This document shows positions 45,341 to 54,711 of a stretch of DNA of 64,000 bases, in pieces. Source of the stretch: Lachnospiraceae bacterium. Lineage in GTDB: Bacteria > Bacillota > Clostridia > Lachnospirales > Lachnospiraceae. Location: the NCBI GenBank assembly GCA_015056765.1, contig SVFQ01000001.1:62001-126000 (forward strand), read 5' to 3'. Position 1 is the stretch's first letter. Each line of letters starts with the position of its first letter. The notes below the pieces were generated by a model. That model was given only the letters and a program-made list of their open reading frames with translations, was not told where the DNA came from and made no database searches. A program made the translations under genes and the position numbers.

Positions 45341-46720
45341 TTAATTTGTTGTATTCTTTTGCACAGTGAAAGTGACCTCGACTTCCATTTCCTGGAAGGA
45401 GTCCCCTTGCTGACGAAATACCGTCAGGGTCGCTGTGTCATCTGCTTTATAATTGGTCAGATTGGTGACTAGCTGGGAATACGTCATGATGTCGATTGTA
45501 TCACATTTACTAATCACATCTCCACTTTGGATTCCCGCCTTCATAGCCGGGCTTCCCATATTGACAGAGGTGACATAGGCTCCGTAAGGGGTTCCATACT
45601 CATTGTGAGCCGCAGTGGTCACGTCTCCGCCCTGTATGCCCAGATAGGCGATACTTTCTTTATTGGACAGACGCTCGATGGTCTTTTTCAGTTCTGTGAT
45701 GCCGATTCCGCAAATCTGATTCGGCATATCCTCATGTACTGTAGGATAGATCACGCCAATGACCTGTCCCTTCATATTCACAATGGCTCCGCTGGCATTG
45801 CTGCTGCCATAGATGTCTGTGGTCATTTCCCGATAATCAGAGTCCGTCAGTTCCATAGGGATGTTTTGTCCTGTCACCATACCATAGCACACACTGCCAC
45901 ATCTTCCGGTAGGGGCTCCAATAGCCATAACTGCTGTACCTACGGAGCTCTCTCCCATGGAGCTTCCCAATTCTGCTATGCGAACCCGGTCTGCAATTCC
46001 TGCCTTGGCTGTACCAAGATTCACGGCAATCACAGCAAGTCCTGTATTGTAGTCGATTCCCTTTATGGTAGCCGCACTGGTCTCGTCTGTCTCAAAGGTA
46101 ACCACCAGGCTATCTGCGTTTTTGAGATCCTTGGCATCTGCCAGGATCAAAAGCTCTTTTCCATTGTTGGCTACCAGGACGCCGGCTACTTCATCCTGGT
46201 CTCTACGGATGCTGGTTTGCAGGCTACTATCGGAATACACCGCAGTGATACCCACCATGGATTTCTGTACTTCAGCTGCCAAAACCGCGAGCTTTCCGTA
46301 GTTCTCTTCATAGCCTGCAAGCTGGCTACTGGCTGCTACCATCGGGTCGATATCATCTCCAAACAGCGCACCTTCTGTGGCAGTCTCAGCTGCCGTTTCG
46401 CTTTCCAGACTTTCTTCCTGCTGCATACCCTGTAGCTCTTCCAAATTCTCCGGCATATCCTGAGGGTTTACTTCTTCCACTTCCTCCGGGAATTGCACCA
46501 CGCTGGCCGGCTCCTCCGGATTCAGCTGATTACTGATCACAGGCTCCAGCAAAGAGAAAGTAACACAGGCTACCAGGCCAAAAAGCACTGCCATGCCCAC
46601 AGTAATCACCGTCCTGCGCAGCAGTTTCTTTTTGTTCACCGGTCTTTCCTTGATTTTTTCCGTTAGGAAATCTGTATTTTGTTTAAATTGTTGTTCGTCT
46701 TTTTCTTCTTCTGTTCCCAT
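45341..46720 (-). CDS. HtrA-like PDZ protein with degenerate catalytic site
   Basis: 459 residues. A single membrane helix near residues 37-58 and an acidic linker (60-115) precede a trypsin-like domain (150-330) and a C-terminal PDZ domain (358-450, YLGIQGGDV, GSPAMKAGIQSGDVIS). Against HtrA the His of LTNxHVV falls on K197 in ILADAKDL, and the Asp of TDLAV falls on G227 in YNTGLAV. The GNSGG region reads SSNASGA (306-312), so Ser is shifted or lost. I infer a membrane-bound, probably non-proteolytic sensor or scaffold. The ABC exporter gene ends 34 bases upstream. Confidence 0.85.
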   Translation of the reverse strand: MGTEEEKDEQQFKQNTDFLTEKIKERPVNKKKLLRRTVITVGMAVLFGLVACVTFSLLEPVISNQLNPEEPASVVQFPEEVEEVNPQDMPENLEELQGMQQEESLESETAAETATEGALFGDDIDPMVAASSQLAGYEENYGKLAVLAAEVQKSMVGITAVYSDSSLQTSIRRDQDEVAGVLVANNGKELLILADAKDLKNADSLVVTFETDETSAATIKGIDYNTGLAVIAVNLGTAKAGIADRVRIAELGSSMGESSVGTAVMAIGAPTGRCGSVCYGMVTGQNIPMELTDSDYREMTTDIYGSSNASGAIVNMKGQVIGVIYPTVHEDMPNQICGIGITELKKTIERLSNKESIAYLGIQGGDVTTAAHNEYGTPYGAYVTSVNMGSPAMKAGIQSGDVISKCDTIDIMTYSQLVTNLTNYKADDTATLTVFRQQGDSFQEMEVEVTFTVQKNTTN

Positions 46721-46754
46721 AATGGCTCCATATGGCAGATTTTCTACGTCTATG

Positions 46755-47783
46755 TTATCTCAAATACCACCCTGTAGGCAAGAGATAGCTCAGACCTCCC
46801 AGCACTGGGCTAACCATCTCTATATCAAAGAAAATCGGGCATAGAATCAAATGTAAAAGCAGGATAACCAGGAAGCTGGCTGCAAAGCTTTCCCGCTTCC
46901 GGAACAGGCTTCCTAAAACTCTGCACCAAATCAGAGTGTACAGCAAAAACAGCATGTATTTTCCCAGTTCTGCCTGCAGGGGTGCCTGACTCCCCATCAG
47001 TCGAATGAGGAAGAATCCAAAGAGCGCAGGTACTGTAATGCCGGCTAATAGCTTGCTCCACAGCATCCCCTCCCTAGAAATCGGTGCCAAATAATTCCAC
47101 GGACGCTTTTCCGCCGATAAGGTATCTACTCCAAATCCGAAAAGGCAATACATAAAGAGAAGCAGGGCCACCACGCCTCGCACCAGGTCGGTTTTTCCCA
47201 GGTAGGCATTTTCCTGCTGGTCCATTTTCCCGTTTTCGCTTTTAAAGTCAATGGAAAAGAGACTATCCGTACCCAAAAGCTCCTGATATCTGGCAAGGAC
47301 TGCTTCCTCCCTGTCCTTATCCTGTTCTCCAAAGATTTCCTCTTCCGTAGTAAGGGGCAGTGTCTCTGCTTTGATGCGAAGCAAAATAGAAAAGGTGGTT
47401 TCCTTTGCCAGTGAGCCTTTATTGGTAAAGGTTCCTGTAATGTATCTCACAGATTTCTTGTCCCAGGGCTTTTCATCAAAAAGCCCCTTTTCCCAGATAA
47501 ATCCACAATCTGCTTTTCCGGCTTGTACCTGTTGAATCAGGTCCTCACTGGATGCGGTTTCATACTGGAAAATGGTATCCGTCGCCTTTGCCATGTCCAA
47601 AAAGCGCTGTTCTTCTGCCTGACTTGCACCACAGATCAGCACCCTGGTGTTTTCATTTCCCGGAAGTGCCACCGTTTGTAAGTAATACACAATCCCGGCC
47701 ATGCAGAAAAGACTTATCCACAAAAGTGGTTTCTTTACCTGATACTTCAGAAAGAGGATGTAGTGTCTTATGCCTTTTTCCAT
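46755..47783 (-). CDS. ABC-2 type membrane protein (second subunit)
   Basis: 342 residues. One N-terminal membrane helix, an extracytoplasmic domain of about 170 residues, then five to six helices: the layout of ABC-2/YhgE-type exporters such as YbhR and DrrB. It overlaps the preceding permease by 16 bases, so both are made together, probably as a heterodimer with the small ATPase. The cargo is unknown. Confidence 0.8.
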   Translation of the reverse strand: MEKGIRHYILFLKYQVKKPLLWISLFCMAGIVYYLQTVALPGNENTRVLICGASQAEEQRFLDMAKATDTIFQYETASSEDLIQQVQAGKADCGFIWEKGLFDEKPWDKKSVRYITGTFTNKGSLAKETTFSILLRIKAETLPLTTEEEIFGEQDKDREEAVLARYQELLGTDSLFSIDFKSENGKMDQQENAYLGKTDLVRGVVALLLFMYCLFGFGVDTLSAEKRPWNYLAPISREGMLWSKLLAGITVPALFGFFLIRLMGSQAPLQAELGKYMLFLLYTLIWCRVLGSLFRKRESFAASFLVILLLHLILCPIFFDIEMVSPVLGGLSYLLPTGWYLR

Positions 47784-48961
47784 GTATAGACACCTCCTCC
47801 CAGCATGCCAAGCAGTCCAATCATCAGGGATGGTAACGGACTACCTGCAGATTCCTGCAAAACCTGTAAGGCATATCTATGCCATATGTAAAATGGCTGC
47901 ACCCCTGCCAGCTTTTGCATCCATTCCGGCAAAAAGCACACCGGGTAAATAACTCCACTTGTGAGAACCCCTAAGATGCCCAGCAGTAGGATGACCATGC
48001 CACCCCAGAAAGATTCTCCCACCAGGCTATACAGCAGGTGAAATATCCCGGCAAGGGCAAACAGCACAGGCCACATGCCAAAGGCAAGTCCCAGGGATAG
48101 ATTCGAATCCACTTTTCCTAGTAGGCCGCACAAAAGCAGCGCCATCACGAATAGACTGCATGCCATGCATAGCGTTTTCATAATCGCCGGCAGCATGGGA
48201 TGAATCCCTGCGATGCGAAGCACTTTTTCTGTCTTTAGGCTTTGCTTATCATAGTAGAATCCAAAGGCCATTCCCTGAAAATATAAGAGTAGCAGAATCC
48301 CTGCCACCAAATAATAGGTAGAAATCTCCACCCCTTCAAAGGCAGAGTATTCTTCCTGAGTAAAGATCTTATTTCTTTTCAGTACTTGCTGGGTGTACAG
48401 CTCTGTCATGATGGCGTCTGCTGTATAGACATCACAGGATAGCACCTTTCCTTCGGCAGTCTCTGCCAGGACCTGCTCTTCCACTGCATAGATGGAAGCT
48501 TCACTGGTACGAATGTAGGATAGGCCGTCTAACACCAGCTCTCGAAAGGCTTTGGATGCCAGCAGGCTATCGTTACGAAGCACCACCTCTACCGGCGTGT
48601 TGGTACCATTGTTGATGGCTTCGTAGAAGTTCTCCGGAAAGCGAATCAGCGCCTCCAGTTCCCCTTTTGCAAGGGCCTCTTCTCCATCCTCCTTGGAAAC
48701 CTCTTTTAGCTCCGCAACAGACTGGACACTTTCCATACCGCCGATGAGTCTGGCTGCCATTCTGGTGGTGGCTTCTCCTTCCGGAATGATCATACCCACC
48801 TGGATTGGCTCCAAAACACTGGACTTCTCCATGGCTTTACTTAATACAAATAAAAGTCCCACCAGCAGAATTCCCGTCACCAGTAGCGCAAGTACCGCAT
48901 ACAGACCGTGACTTACCATTCTTTTACAATTGATTCGGATGTACTGTATTACACTTCCCAC
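47768..48961 (-). CDS. ABC-2 type membrane protein (first subunit)
   Basis: 397 residues, same architecture as the next gene: first helix at about 20-40, a large outer loop to about 215, then five or six helices with the SGVIYPVCFLPEWMQKL segment typical of ABC-2 proteins. It overlaps the ATPase gene by 13 bases and the second permease by 16 bases. Confidence 0.82.
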   Translation of the reverse strand: MGSVIQYIRINCKRMVSHGLYAVLALLVTGILLVGLLFVLSKAMEKSSVLEPIQVGMIIPEGEATTRMAARLIGGMESVQSVAELKEVSKEDGEEALAKGELEALIRFPENFYEAINNGTNTPVEVVLRNDSLLASKAFRELVLDGLSYIRTSEASIYAVEEQVLAETAEGKVLSCDVYTADAIMTELYTQQVLKRNKIFTQEEYSAFEGVEISTYYLVAGILLLLYFQGMAFGFYYDKQSLKTEKVLRIAGIHPMLPAIMKTLCMACSLFVMALLLCGLLGKVDSNLSLGLAFGMWPVLFALAGIFHLLYSLVGESFWGGMVILLLGILGVLTSGVIYPVCFLPEWMQKLAGVQPFYIWHRYALQVLQESAGSPLPSLMIGLLGMLGGGVYTWKKA

Positions 48962-49536
48962 AGTTTGCCATCCTCCAAACGATATACCCTGGTGCTGTGA
49001 TCGATTTCATACCGGTCATGGCTGGCCATGAGAATCATGCCACCCTTAGCGGTATACTCTGCCATCTGGCCATGTATCATTTCCTGATAGGTAGTATCCA
49101 GCGCTGCAGTAGGCTCATCCAGGATAAGGAGCCCCGGCGCATTCACCATGGCACAGGCCAGGGTCACTCTTCGCTTCATACCACCGGAGAGTTTTCCGAC
49201 TTTCTTTTTTCGAATCTCCCATAAGTCGAATTCTCGCAAGAAATCCTCGGACAGTTTTCCGGTCTTTTCCTTCCAGAGTTTTAGATTATCTTCCACAGAC
49301 ATATCTTCCAAAAGGGGGTTTTCTTGGGGTACATATCCCATCTTGGAGGACTCTCCCTCCCAGGTGATTCTTCCGCTTCCCTTTCTTTCTATTCCAAGAA
49401 GCATCTTTAGAAAGGTGGTCTTTCCACAGCCATTCCTGCCGATGATGGCGATTTGCTCTCCGGGATGGATTTCCAATCCCACCTTTTCAAAAAGTATTTG
49501 TTTTCCGTATTTTTTCGTAAAATTTTCTATTCTCAT
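48949..49536 (-). CDS. Small ABC exporter ATPase
   Basis: 195 residues, close to the minimum for an ABC domain. Walker A GRNGCGKTT, Q-loop GYVPQENPL, signature LSGGMKRR, Walker B LLILDEPTAALD and H-loop ASHD are all seen. I start it at the ATG giving MRIENFTKKYG; an ATG 9 bases upstream overlaps the -10 box. Neither start has a Shine-Dalgarno sequence, so the message may be leaderless. It forms an operon with the two ABC-2 membrane proteins and perhaps the HtrA-like gene. Confidence 0.88.
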   Translation of the reverse strand: MRIENFTKKYGKQILFEKVGLEIHPGEQIAIIGRNGCGKTTFLKMLLGIERKGSGRITWEGESSKMGYVPQENPLLEDMSVEDNLKLWKEKTGKLSEDFLREFDLWEIRKKKVGKLSGGMKRRVTLACAMVNAPGLLILDEPTAALDTTYQEMIHGQMAEYTAKGGMILMASHDRYEIDHSTRVYRLEDGKLWEV

Positions 49537-49543
49537 AGGTCTC

Positions 49544-49552
49544 ATTATAGCA
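49544..49552 (-). promoter_or_regulatory. Extended -10 promoter of the ABC exporter
   Basis: Minus strand TGCTATAAT, a perfect extended -10. Expected start of RNA is at or within a base or two of the ATG at 49536, so the transcript would have almost no leader. It is the mirror image of the mutS2 promoter. Confidence 0.6.
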
Positions 49553-49569
49553 TTTCCCGTAGGCTTTCA

Positions 49570-49578
49570 TGCTATAAT
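49570..49578 (+). promoter_or_regulatory. Extended -10 promoter of mutS2
   Basis: TGCTATAAT on the plus strand, about 32 bases before the mutS2 ATG. It forms a perfect 9-base inverted repeat with the exporter promoter, with 15-16 bases between. Confidence 0.65.
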
Positions 49579-49609
49579 AAGGTGATATTTTGTATTATTT
49601 GGAGACTTT

Positions 49610-52012
49610 ATGAACGACAGATCTTTACGAGTACTTGAATTCCATAAAATCATTGCCATGCTGACAGAGCATGCCACTTCAGATCCGGGCCGTGAGCTTT
49701 GCAAAAACCTTCGTCCTTCTGTAGTGAAAGATACCATTGAAAAATCCTCTAGCGAAACAGAAGATGCCCTTGGCAGAATTCTCCGTGCCGGTACACCTTC
49801 TTTTGGAAATAACAGAGACTTCTCTAATCTGCGAGCTGCCCTGATGGCAGACTCTTGTTTATCCCAGGTTGAGCTTTTACAGCTTGCCAAATTTCTGGAG
49901 AATACCGCCAGATGCAAGGATTACGACAGAAAAAATGAAACCAATGAGAATAGCATCGACTCTCTTTCTCCGTATTTCGAGAAATTAGAGCCTCTTACTC
50001 CACTTTCCACCGAGATTCGCAGATGTATCCTTTCCGAAGAGGAAATCGCTGATGATGCCAGCCCTACCCTTCGGAAAATTCGTAGCGAAATGGCTCGCAC
50101 TCAGGATCGTATCCACGACCAGCTGATTAATATGGTGAACGGCAGTCTGCGAACCTATCTGCAGGACAGTGTCATCACTCAGCGTGATGGTCGTTACTGT
50201 ATTCCGGTAAAAGCAGAATACAAGGGACAGGTTCCCGGTATGGTTCATGATCATTCTGCCTCCGGTTCTACCTTCTTTATTGAGCCAAATGCTGTGGTAG
50301 AGCTGAATAACAAGCTTCGCGAGTTAGAAACAGAAGAAATCGATGAAATCGCTGTCATCCTGGCCGGTCTTAGTGCTCAGGCTGCAGAGCATGTGCATGA
50401 AATCACCCAGAATGCTTGGGCTATGACACAGCTGGATTTCATCTTTGCCAGAGGTGCCTTAGGCCTTGAGATGAATGGTACAAAGCCTATTTTCAACGAA
50501 GATGGGTTTGTGCATTTACGGAAAGCACGTCACCCCCTTATAGATAAAAATCAGGTAGTTCCCATCGATATTACCCTGGGTGGTGACTTTGATTTACTGA
50601 TTATCACCGGTCCTAATACCGGCGGTAAGACAGTGTCCCTGAAAACTGTAGGGCTTTTCACTTTGATGGGTCAGGCCGGTCTTATGATTCCTGCTTTGGA
50701 TCGTAGTGAACTGGCTATTTTCCGTGAGGTATATGCAGATATCGGAGATGAACAGAGCATCGAGCAGTCTCTGTCTACCTTCTCCTCTCATATGACCAAT
50801 ATCGTCCAGATTTTAAAAGCCGCTGACGAGCACTCCCTTTGTCTCTTCGATGAGCTGGGTGCCGGTACAGATCCTACAGAAGGTGCTGCACTGGCTATTT
50901 CCGTACTGGACCACCTACATCACCAGGGTATCCGTACCATGGCAACCACCCACTACAGTGAGTTGAAGGTGTATGCCCTTTCTACAGATCATGTGGAAAA
51001 TGCTTGTTGTGAATTTGACGTAGAGACCCTTCGTCCTACTTATCGTCTTCTCATTGGTGTGCCCGGCAAGAGTAATGCCTTTGCCATTTCCAAACGTCTT
51101 GGACTTCCGGATTATATCATCGATGCTGCCAAAGCTCAGATGACCGAGTCCGAGGAAAGCTTTGAAGATTTGATTGCCTCTCTTCAGGAAAGTAAGCTGA
51201 CCATTCAAAAGGAAGAAGAAGAAATCAAAACCTATAAAGCGGAGATTGAATCTCTGAAGAATGAGCTGGCTACCAAGAATCAGAAGCTGGATGAGTCCAA
51301 AGAAAAGATGTTAGCTGCTGCCAGAGAAGAAGCTCGTGATATCCTGCAGGAAGCAAAAGACTTTGCCGACGAAACCATTAAGGTATTTCGTAATGCCGGT
51401 CCCGGCGCTACTATGCGAGACTTAGAAAAGGAGCGTACAAAGCTCCATGGCAAAATCTCCGAGCAGAATAACAAGATTTCTATTGGAAATAAAAAGAACC
51501 TGCCGGAAGGTACCGGTCTAAAACCAAATGAAGTGAACTTAGGAGATAAGGTCCGTATCGTTTCCATGGGACTTACCGGAACTGTAAACTCCAGACCGGA
51601 TGCCAAGGGAAATCTTTTCGTACAGTGCGGTATCATCCGTACTCAGACAAATCTAAAGGATTTGCTTTTGGTGCAGGAAGAGACTGTATCCGGTGCCGGC
51701 ACAGAATCCATCAGAAAGCATCGCAGCGGTGCAGGTAAGATTCGTGTCAGCAAGTCCATGTCTGTTTCTACAGAGATCAATCTTTTAGGTATGACAGCAG
51801 ACGAGGCCATCGCCCAGTTAGATAAATACCTGGATGACGCTTACTTGGCACACCTGCCTAGCGTCCGCATTGTGCATGGCAAAGGTACCGGCGTACTTCG
51901 TAAAGCCGTGCAGCAGCACTTAAAGAGAGTGCGTTATGTAGAAAGCTTCCGCCTTGGGGAGTTCGGAGAAGGAGATTCCGGCGTAACCATCGCGGTGTTT
52001 AAGGAAAAATAA
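49610..52012 (+). CDS. mutS2: MutS2 family ATPase/nuclease
   Basis: 800 residues, typical of MutS2, which acts on branched DNA or collided ribosomes rather than in mismatch repair. No mismatch-recognition domain; core and clamp helices occupy 1-300, then the ABC-type ATPase with GPNTGGKTVSLKT (about 330-342), ST...LCLFDELGAGTDP and THYSELK. A long coiled coil (520-600) leads to a KOW-like region and a C-terminal Smr nuclease domain (LGMTADEAIAQLDKYLDDA, IVHGKGTGVLR). RBS TTGGAG precedes the ATG. The next gene, a response regulator, starts 34 bases on. Confidence 0.96.
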   Translation: MNDRSLRVLEFHKIIAMLTEHATSDPGRELCKNLRPSVVKDTIEKSSSETEDALGRILRAGTPSFGNNRDFSNLRAALMADSCLSQVELLQLAKFLENTARCKDYDRKNETNENSIDSLSPYFEKLEPLTPLSTEIRRCILSEEEIADDASPTLRKIRSEMARTQDRIHDQLINMVNGSLRTYLQDSVITQRDGRYCIPVKAEYKGQVPGMVHDHSASGSTFFIEPNAVVELNNKLRELETEEIDEIAVILAGLSAQAAEHVHEITQNAWAMTQLDFIFARGALGLEMNGTKPIFNEDGFVHLRKARHPLIDKNQVVPIDITLGGDFDLLIITGPNTGGKTVSLKTVGLFTLMGQAGLMIPALDRSELAIFREVYADIGDEQSIEQSLSTFSSHMTNIVQILKAADEHSLCLFDELGAGTDPTEGAALAISVLDHLHHQGIRTMATTHYSELKVYALSTDHVENACCEFDVETLRPTYRLLIGVPGKSNAFAISKRLGLPDYIIDAAKAQMTESEESFEDLIASLQESKLTIQKEEEEIKTYKAEIESLKNELATKNQKLDESKEKMLAAAREEARDILQEAKDFADETIKVFRNAGPGATMRDLEKERTKLHGKISEQNNKISIGNKKNLPEGTGLKPNEVNLGDKVRIVSMGLTGTVNSRPDAKGNLFVQCGIIRTQTNLKDLLLVQEETVSGAGTESIRKHRSGAGKIRVSKSMSVSTEINLLGMTADEAIAQLDKYLDDAYLAHLPSVRIVHGKGTGVLRKAVQQHLKRVRYVESFRLGEFGEGDSGVTIAVFKEK

Positions 52013-52046
52013 AACGTGTAAGGGGAATACAATCGGGGAGGTACAT

Positions 52047-52745
52047 ATGACTACGAAACAAAAAATCTTAATCGTGGATGATGATAATAACATCGCAGAG
52101 CTGATTTCGCTTTATTTGACGAAAGAATGCTTCGAAACCATGATTGTAAATGACGGTGAATCCGCACTAGATGCAGTGAAGACCTTTGAGCCGAATCTGA
52201 TGCTTTTAGACCTAATGCTTCCCGGCATTGATGGCTATCAGGTATGCAGAGAGGTCCGGGCTACTTCTCAGCTTCCTATCATGATGCTTTCCGCAAAGGG
52301 CGAAGTCTTCGACAAAGTACTGGGCCTAGAGCTGGGTGCTGACGACTATATGGAGAAGCCATTTGATTCCAAGGAACTGGTGGCCCGTGTCAAAGCGATT
52401 TTGCGACGCAGCAAACCGCAAACCATAGCCCCTGCCGAATCCGGCATCAAATGTGTAGAATACCCGGATCTCATTATCAATCAGACCAATTACTCCGTTG
52501 TGTACAATGGTCACTCTGTGGATATGCCGCCAAAGGAATTAGAGCTTCTCTATTTCCTTGCATCTTCTCCCAACCATGTATTTACAAGAGAGCAGCTTCT
52601 GGACCAAATCTGGGGCTACGAATACATCGGTGATACCCGTACGGTAGACGTACATATCAAACGTCTTCGTGAGAAAATCAACGATCACGACAATTGGCGA
52701 ATCGCCACCATCTGGGGTATTGGTTATAAATTCGAGGTGAAATAA
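52047..52745 (+). CDS. OmpR-family response regulator
   Basis: 232 residues: receiver domain (VDDDNNIAEL, phospho-Asp in LMLLDLMLPGIDGYQ near residue 54, KPF near 103) and winged-helix DNA-binding domain (MPPKELELLYFLA, DTRTVDVHIKRLREK, GIGYKFE). It lies 34 bases after mutS2 with a strong RBS (GGGGAGG) and overlaps functionally with the kinase that begins at the next base. The regulon is not apparent; ResD/VanR/WalR-like members cannot be separated by eye. Confidence 0.93.
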   Translation: MTTKQKILIVDDDNNIAELISLYLTKECFETMIVNDGESALDAVKTFEPNLMLLDLMLPGIDGYQVCREVRATSQLPIMMLSAKGEVFDKVLGLELGADDYMEKPFDSKELVARVKAILRRSKPQTIAPAESGIKCVEYPDLIINQTNYSVVYNGHSVDMPPKELELLYFLASSPNHVFTREQLLDQIWGYEYIGDTRTVDVHIKRLREKINDHDNWRIATIWGIGYKFEVK

Positions 52746-54167
52746 GTGAGACGTACGCTTTATTTGAAATTCCTGGTGGCGTACCTGATCTTCGGCTTCT
52801 TCGGTTTTATCATCGTGGCGACCTTTGTCTACAACATGACGGAGGATCACTTCAAAAAAGAGACAGCAGAGGCCATGTACCAGGAAGCCAATATGATTGC
52901 CGGAAGTTATGCTTCGGATTTGTATCAGAACCAGACTTCTTTGGATGCGGTAAAGAACCAAATTGACGGACTGGCCGCCTACACCGGCAACATCATCTGG
53001 ATTATCAATCCCTCGGGGCGTATGGTTTTGGACTCTTCTTCCGATATTGATGTATCCACGCCTAAATACATATCGGGCTTTAATCCTACCATTACCAAAG
53101 GTAGCTACTATACCATCGGTACCTTTTTTCAGAGTTTCGATCAGGATGTAATCAGCGTTTTTGCCCCTATTACCTACAATTACAAGGTGCAAGGCTATGT
53201 GGTGATCCACCAGACCATGGAGGATATCAGTTATCGCACCAATAAGGTGCTGAATATTTCCTATATCATGCTGGTGATTCTCTTTGTCTTATCGCTGATT
53301 ATTTTGATTTTCTTCACCGAAGTGGTGTACATCCCCCTTCGAAAGATCACAGAAGCCACGGAGCAATACGCTTCCGGTAATATGCATTATGAATTCTCTG
53401 TGGAAAGTGAAGATGAAATGGGCTATCTGGCGGCTTCCCTGAACTATATGGCCAGTGAAATCGCTAAGACGGAGGATAATCAAAAGAAGTTTGTAGCTAA
53501 TGTCAGCCACGACTTCCGCTCCCCTCTAACTTCCATCAAAGGCTATCTGGAAGCTATGATTGATGGCACGATACCACCGGAGCTTCACGATAAGTATCTG
53601 CATATTGTGCTAAACGAGACGGATCGTCTTACAAAGCTTACCAACTCGCTCCTGACCTTGAATAACCTAAATATGCGCGGGGTTATCCTGGAAAAAAGCG
53701 TATTTGATTTAAACCAGGTAATCCGTAACGTGGCCATGAGCTTTGAAGGTACCTGTAATGCCAAGTCTATCCAGATTAAATTAGAGCTTACCGGCGACGA
53801 GATGCCTGTTCTTGCCGATATGAGTAAGATTCAACAGGTGCTCTACAATCTTTTGGACAACGCCATTAAGTTCTCCCACCATAACTCATCCATTAAGATT
53901 GAGACTGTGGAGCGTAAAAACAAAGTCTTCACTTCCGTAAAAGACTATGGTATCGGTATTCCAAAGGATGACTTAAAGCTGGTTTTCGACCGGTTCTACA
54001 AGTCGGACTTATCCCGTGGTAAGGACAAAAAAGGTACAGGACTTGGCCTTTCCATCACAAAGGAAATCATTCAGGCTCACGAAGAGCATATCAATGTCAT
54101 CTCCACTGAGGGTGTCGGTACAGAATTCATCTTCTCCCTTCCGGTTGCAGAAGATAATCACGACTAA
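52746..54167 (+). CDS. Membrane sensor histidine kinase
   Basis: 473 residues, starting with GTG immediately after the regulator stop; RBS GAGGTG lies inside the regulator's last codons. Membrane helix at 8-28, extracellular domain to about 170, second helix to 195 (ILFVLSLIILIFF), HAMP, then HisKA with phospho-His in VANVSHDFRSPLTSIKGYLEAM, and HATPase with N box (NLLDNAIKFS) and G boxes (DYGIGIP, GTGLGLSI). Pairs with the regulator before it. A strong terminator follows. Confidence 0.94.
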   Translation: MRRTLYLKFLVAYLIFGFFGFIIVATFVYNMTEDHFKKETAEAMYQEANMIAGSYASDLYQNQTSLDAVKNQIDGLAAYTGNIIWIINPSGRMVLDSSSDIDVSTPKYISGFNPTITKGSYYTIGTFFQSFDQDVISVFAPITYNYKVQGYVVIHQTMEDISYRTNKVLNISYIMLVILFVLSLIILIFFTEVVYIPLRKITEATEQYASGNMHYEFSVESEDEMGYLAASLNYMASEIAKTEDNQKKFVANVSHDFRSPLTSIKGYLEAMIDGTIPPELHDKYLHIVLNETDRLTKLTNSLLTLNNLNMRGVILEKSVFDLNQVIRNVAMSFEGTCNAKSIQIKLELTGDEMPVLADMSKIQQVLYNLLDNAIKFSHHNSSIKIETVERKNKVFTSVKDYGIGIPKDDLKLVFDRFYKSDLSRGKDKKGTGLGLSITKEIIQAHEEHINVISTEGVGTEFIFSLPVAEDNHD

Positions 54168-54212
54168 AAAAGGTGTTTACTTGGAACATTCCAAGTAAAC
54201 ACCTTCTTTTTA
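54165..54212. terminator. Bidirectional terminator between the kinase and trmL
   Basis: AAGGTGTTTACTTGGAA pairs perfectly with TTCCAAGTAAACACCTT (17 bases, 2-base nominal loop), followed by CTTTTTATT on the plus strand and preceded by an A run that serves the minus strand. Confidence 0.9.
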
Positions 54213-54704
54213 TTCTTTCCAATGCAGTCTGTGCAATTCTCCTTTTTCCTGCATTCCTGCGAAATGATTCTGTCTCAGAGCTTCGTAAAGCACGATTGCC
54301 ACAGAGTTAGACAGGTTCAGAGATCGAATCTCATCCAGCATAGGAATGCGAATACAGGTTGCTTCATTCTCTACCAGAATTTCTTCCGGAATACCGGCGC
54401 TTTCTTTACCGAACATGATAAAGTCATCCGGTCCAAACTCCACGTCGGTATAGTTCTGATGGGCTTTGGTAGTAGCCATCCAAATTTTAGCTCCGGGATG
54501 TTTCTCCAGAAAGTCCTGATAATTCACATATCTGGTGACATCCAGTTTCGGCCAGTAATCCATACCGGACCTTTTTACGGCCTTTTCACTAAGGCTAAAC
54601 CCCAGCGGTTCAATCAAATGCAGACTGGTTCCGGTAGCCACACAAGTTCTACCGATATTTCCTGTATTAGCCGGAATCTCCGGCTCGTGTAATATAATGT
54701 GCAT
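54210..54704 (-). CDS. trmL: tRNA (cytidine/uridine-34-2'-O)-methyltransferase
   Basis: 164-residue SPOUT methyltransferase. Knot-fold motifs: HEPEIPANTGNIGRTC (residues 7-22), GFSLSEKAVKRSGMDYW, MFGKESAGIPE and IPMLDEIRSLNLSNSVAIVLYEA. It methylates the wobble ribose of certain tRNA-Leu in E. coli. Seven bases separate it from the aminotransferase gene upstream, so they share a transcript. Confidence 0.94.
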   Translation of the reverse strand: MHIILHEPEIPANTGNIGRTCVATGTSLHLIEPLGFSLSEKAVKRSGMDYWPKLDVTRYVNYQDFLEKHPGAKIWMATTKAHQNYTDVEFGPDDFIMFGKESAGIPEEILVENEATCIRIPMLDEIRSLNLSNSVAIVLYEALRQNHFAGMQEKGELHRLHWKE

Positions 54705-54711
54705 GTACTTC

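Noticed and set aside
45527..46435. A 302-codon open frame on the plus strand opposite the HtrA-like gene
   Set aside because: It is fully antisense to a gene with clear homology, with no RBS and a His/Cys-rich composition unlike a real protein.
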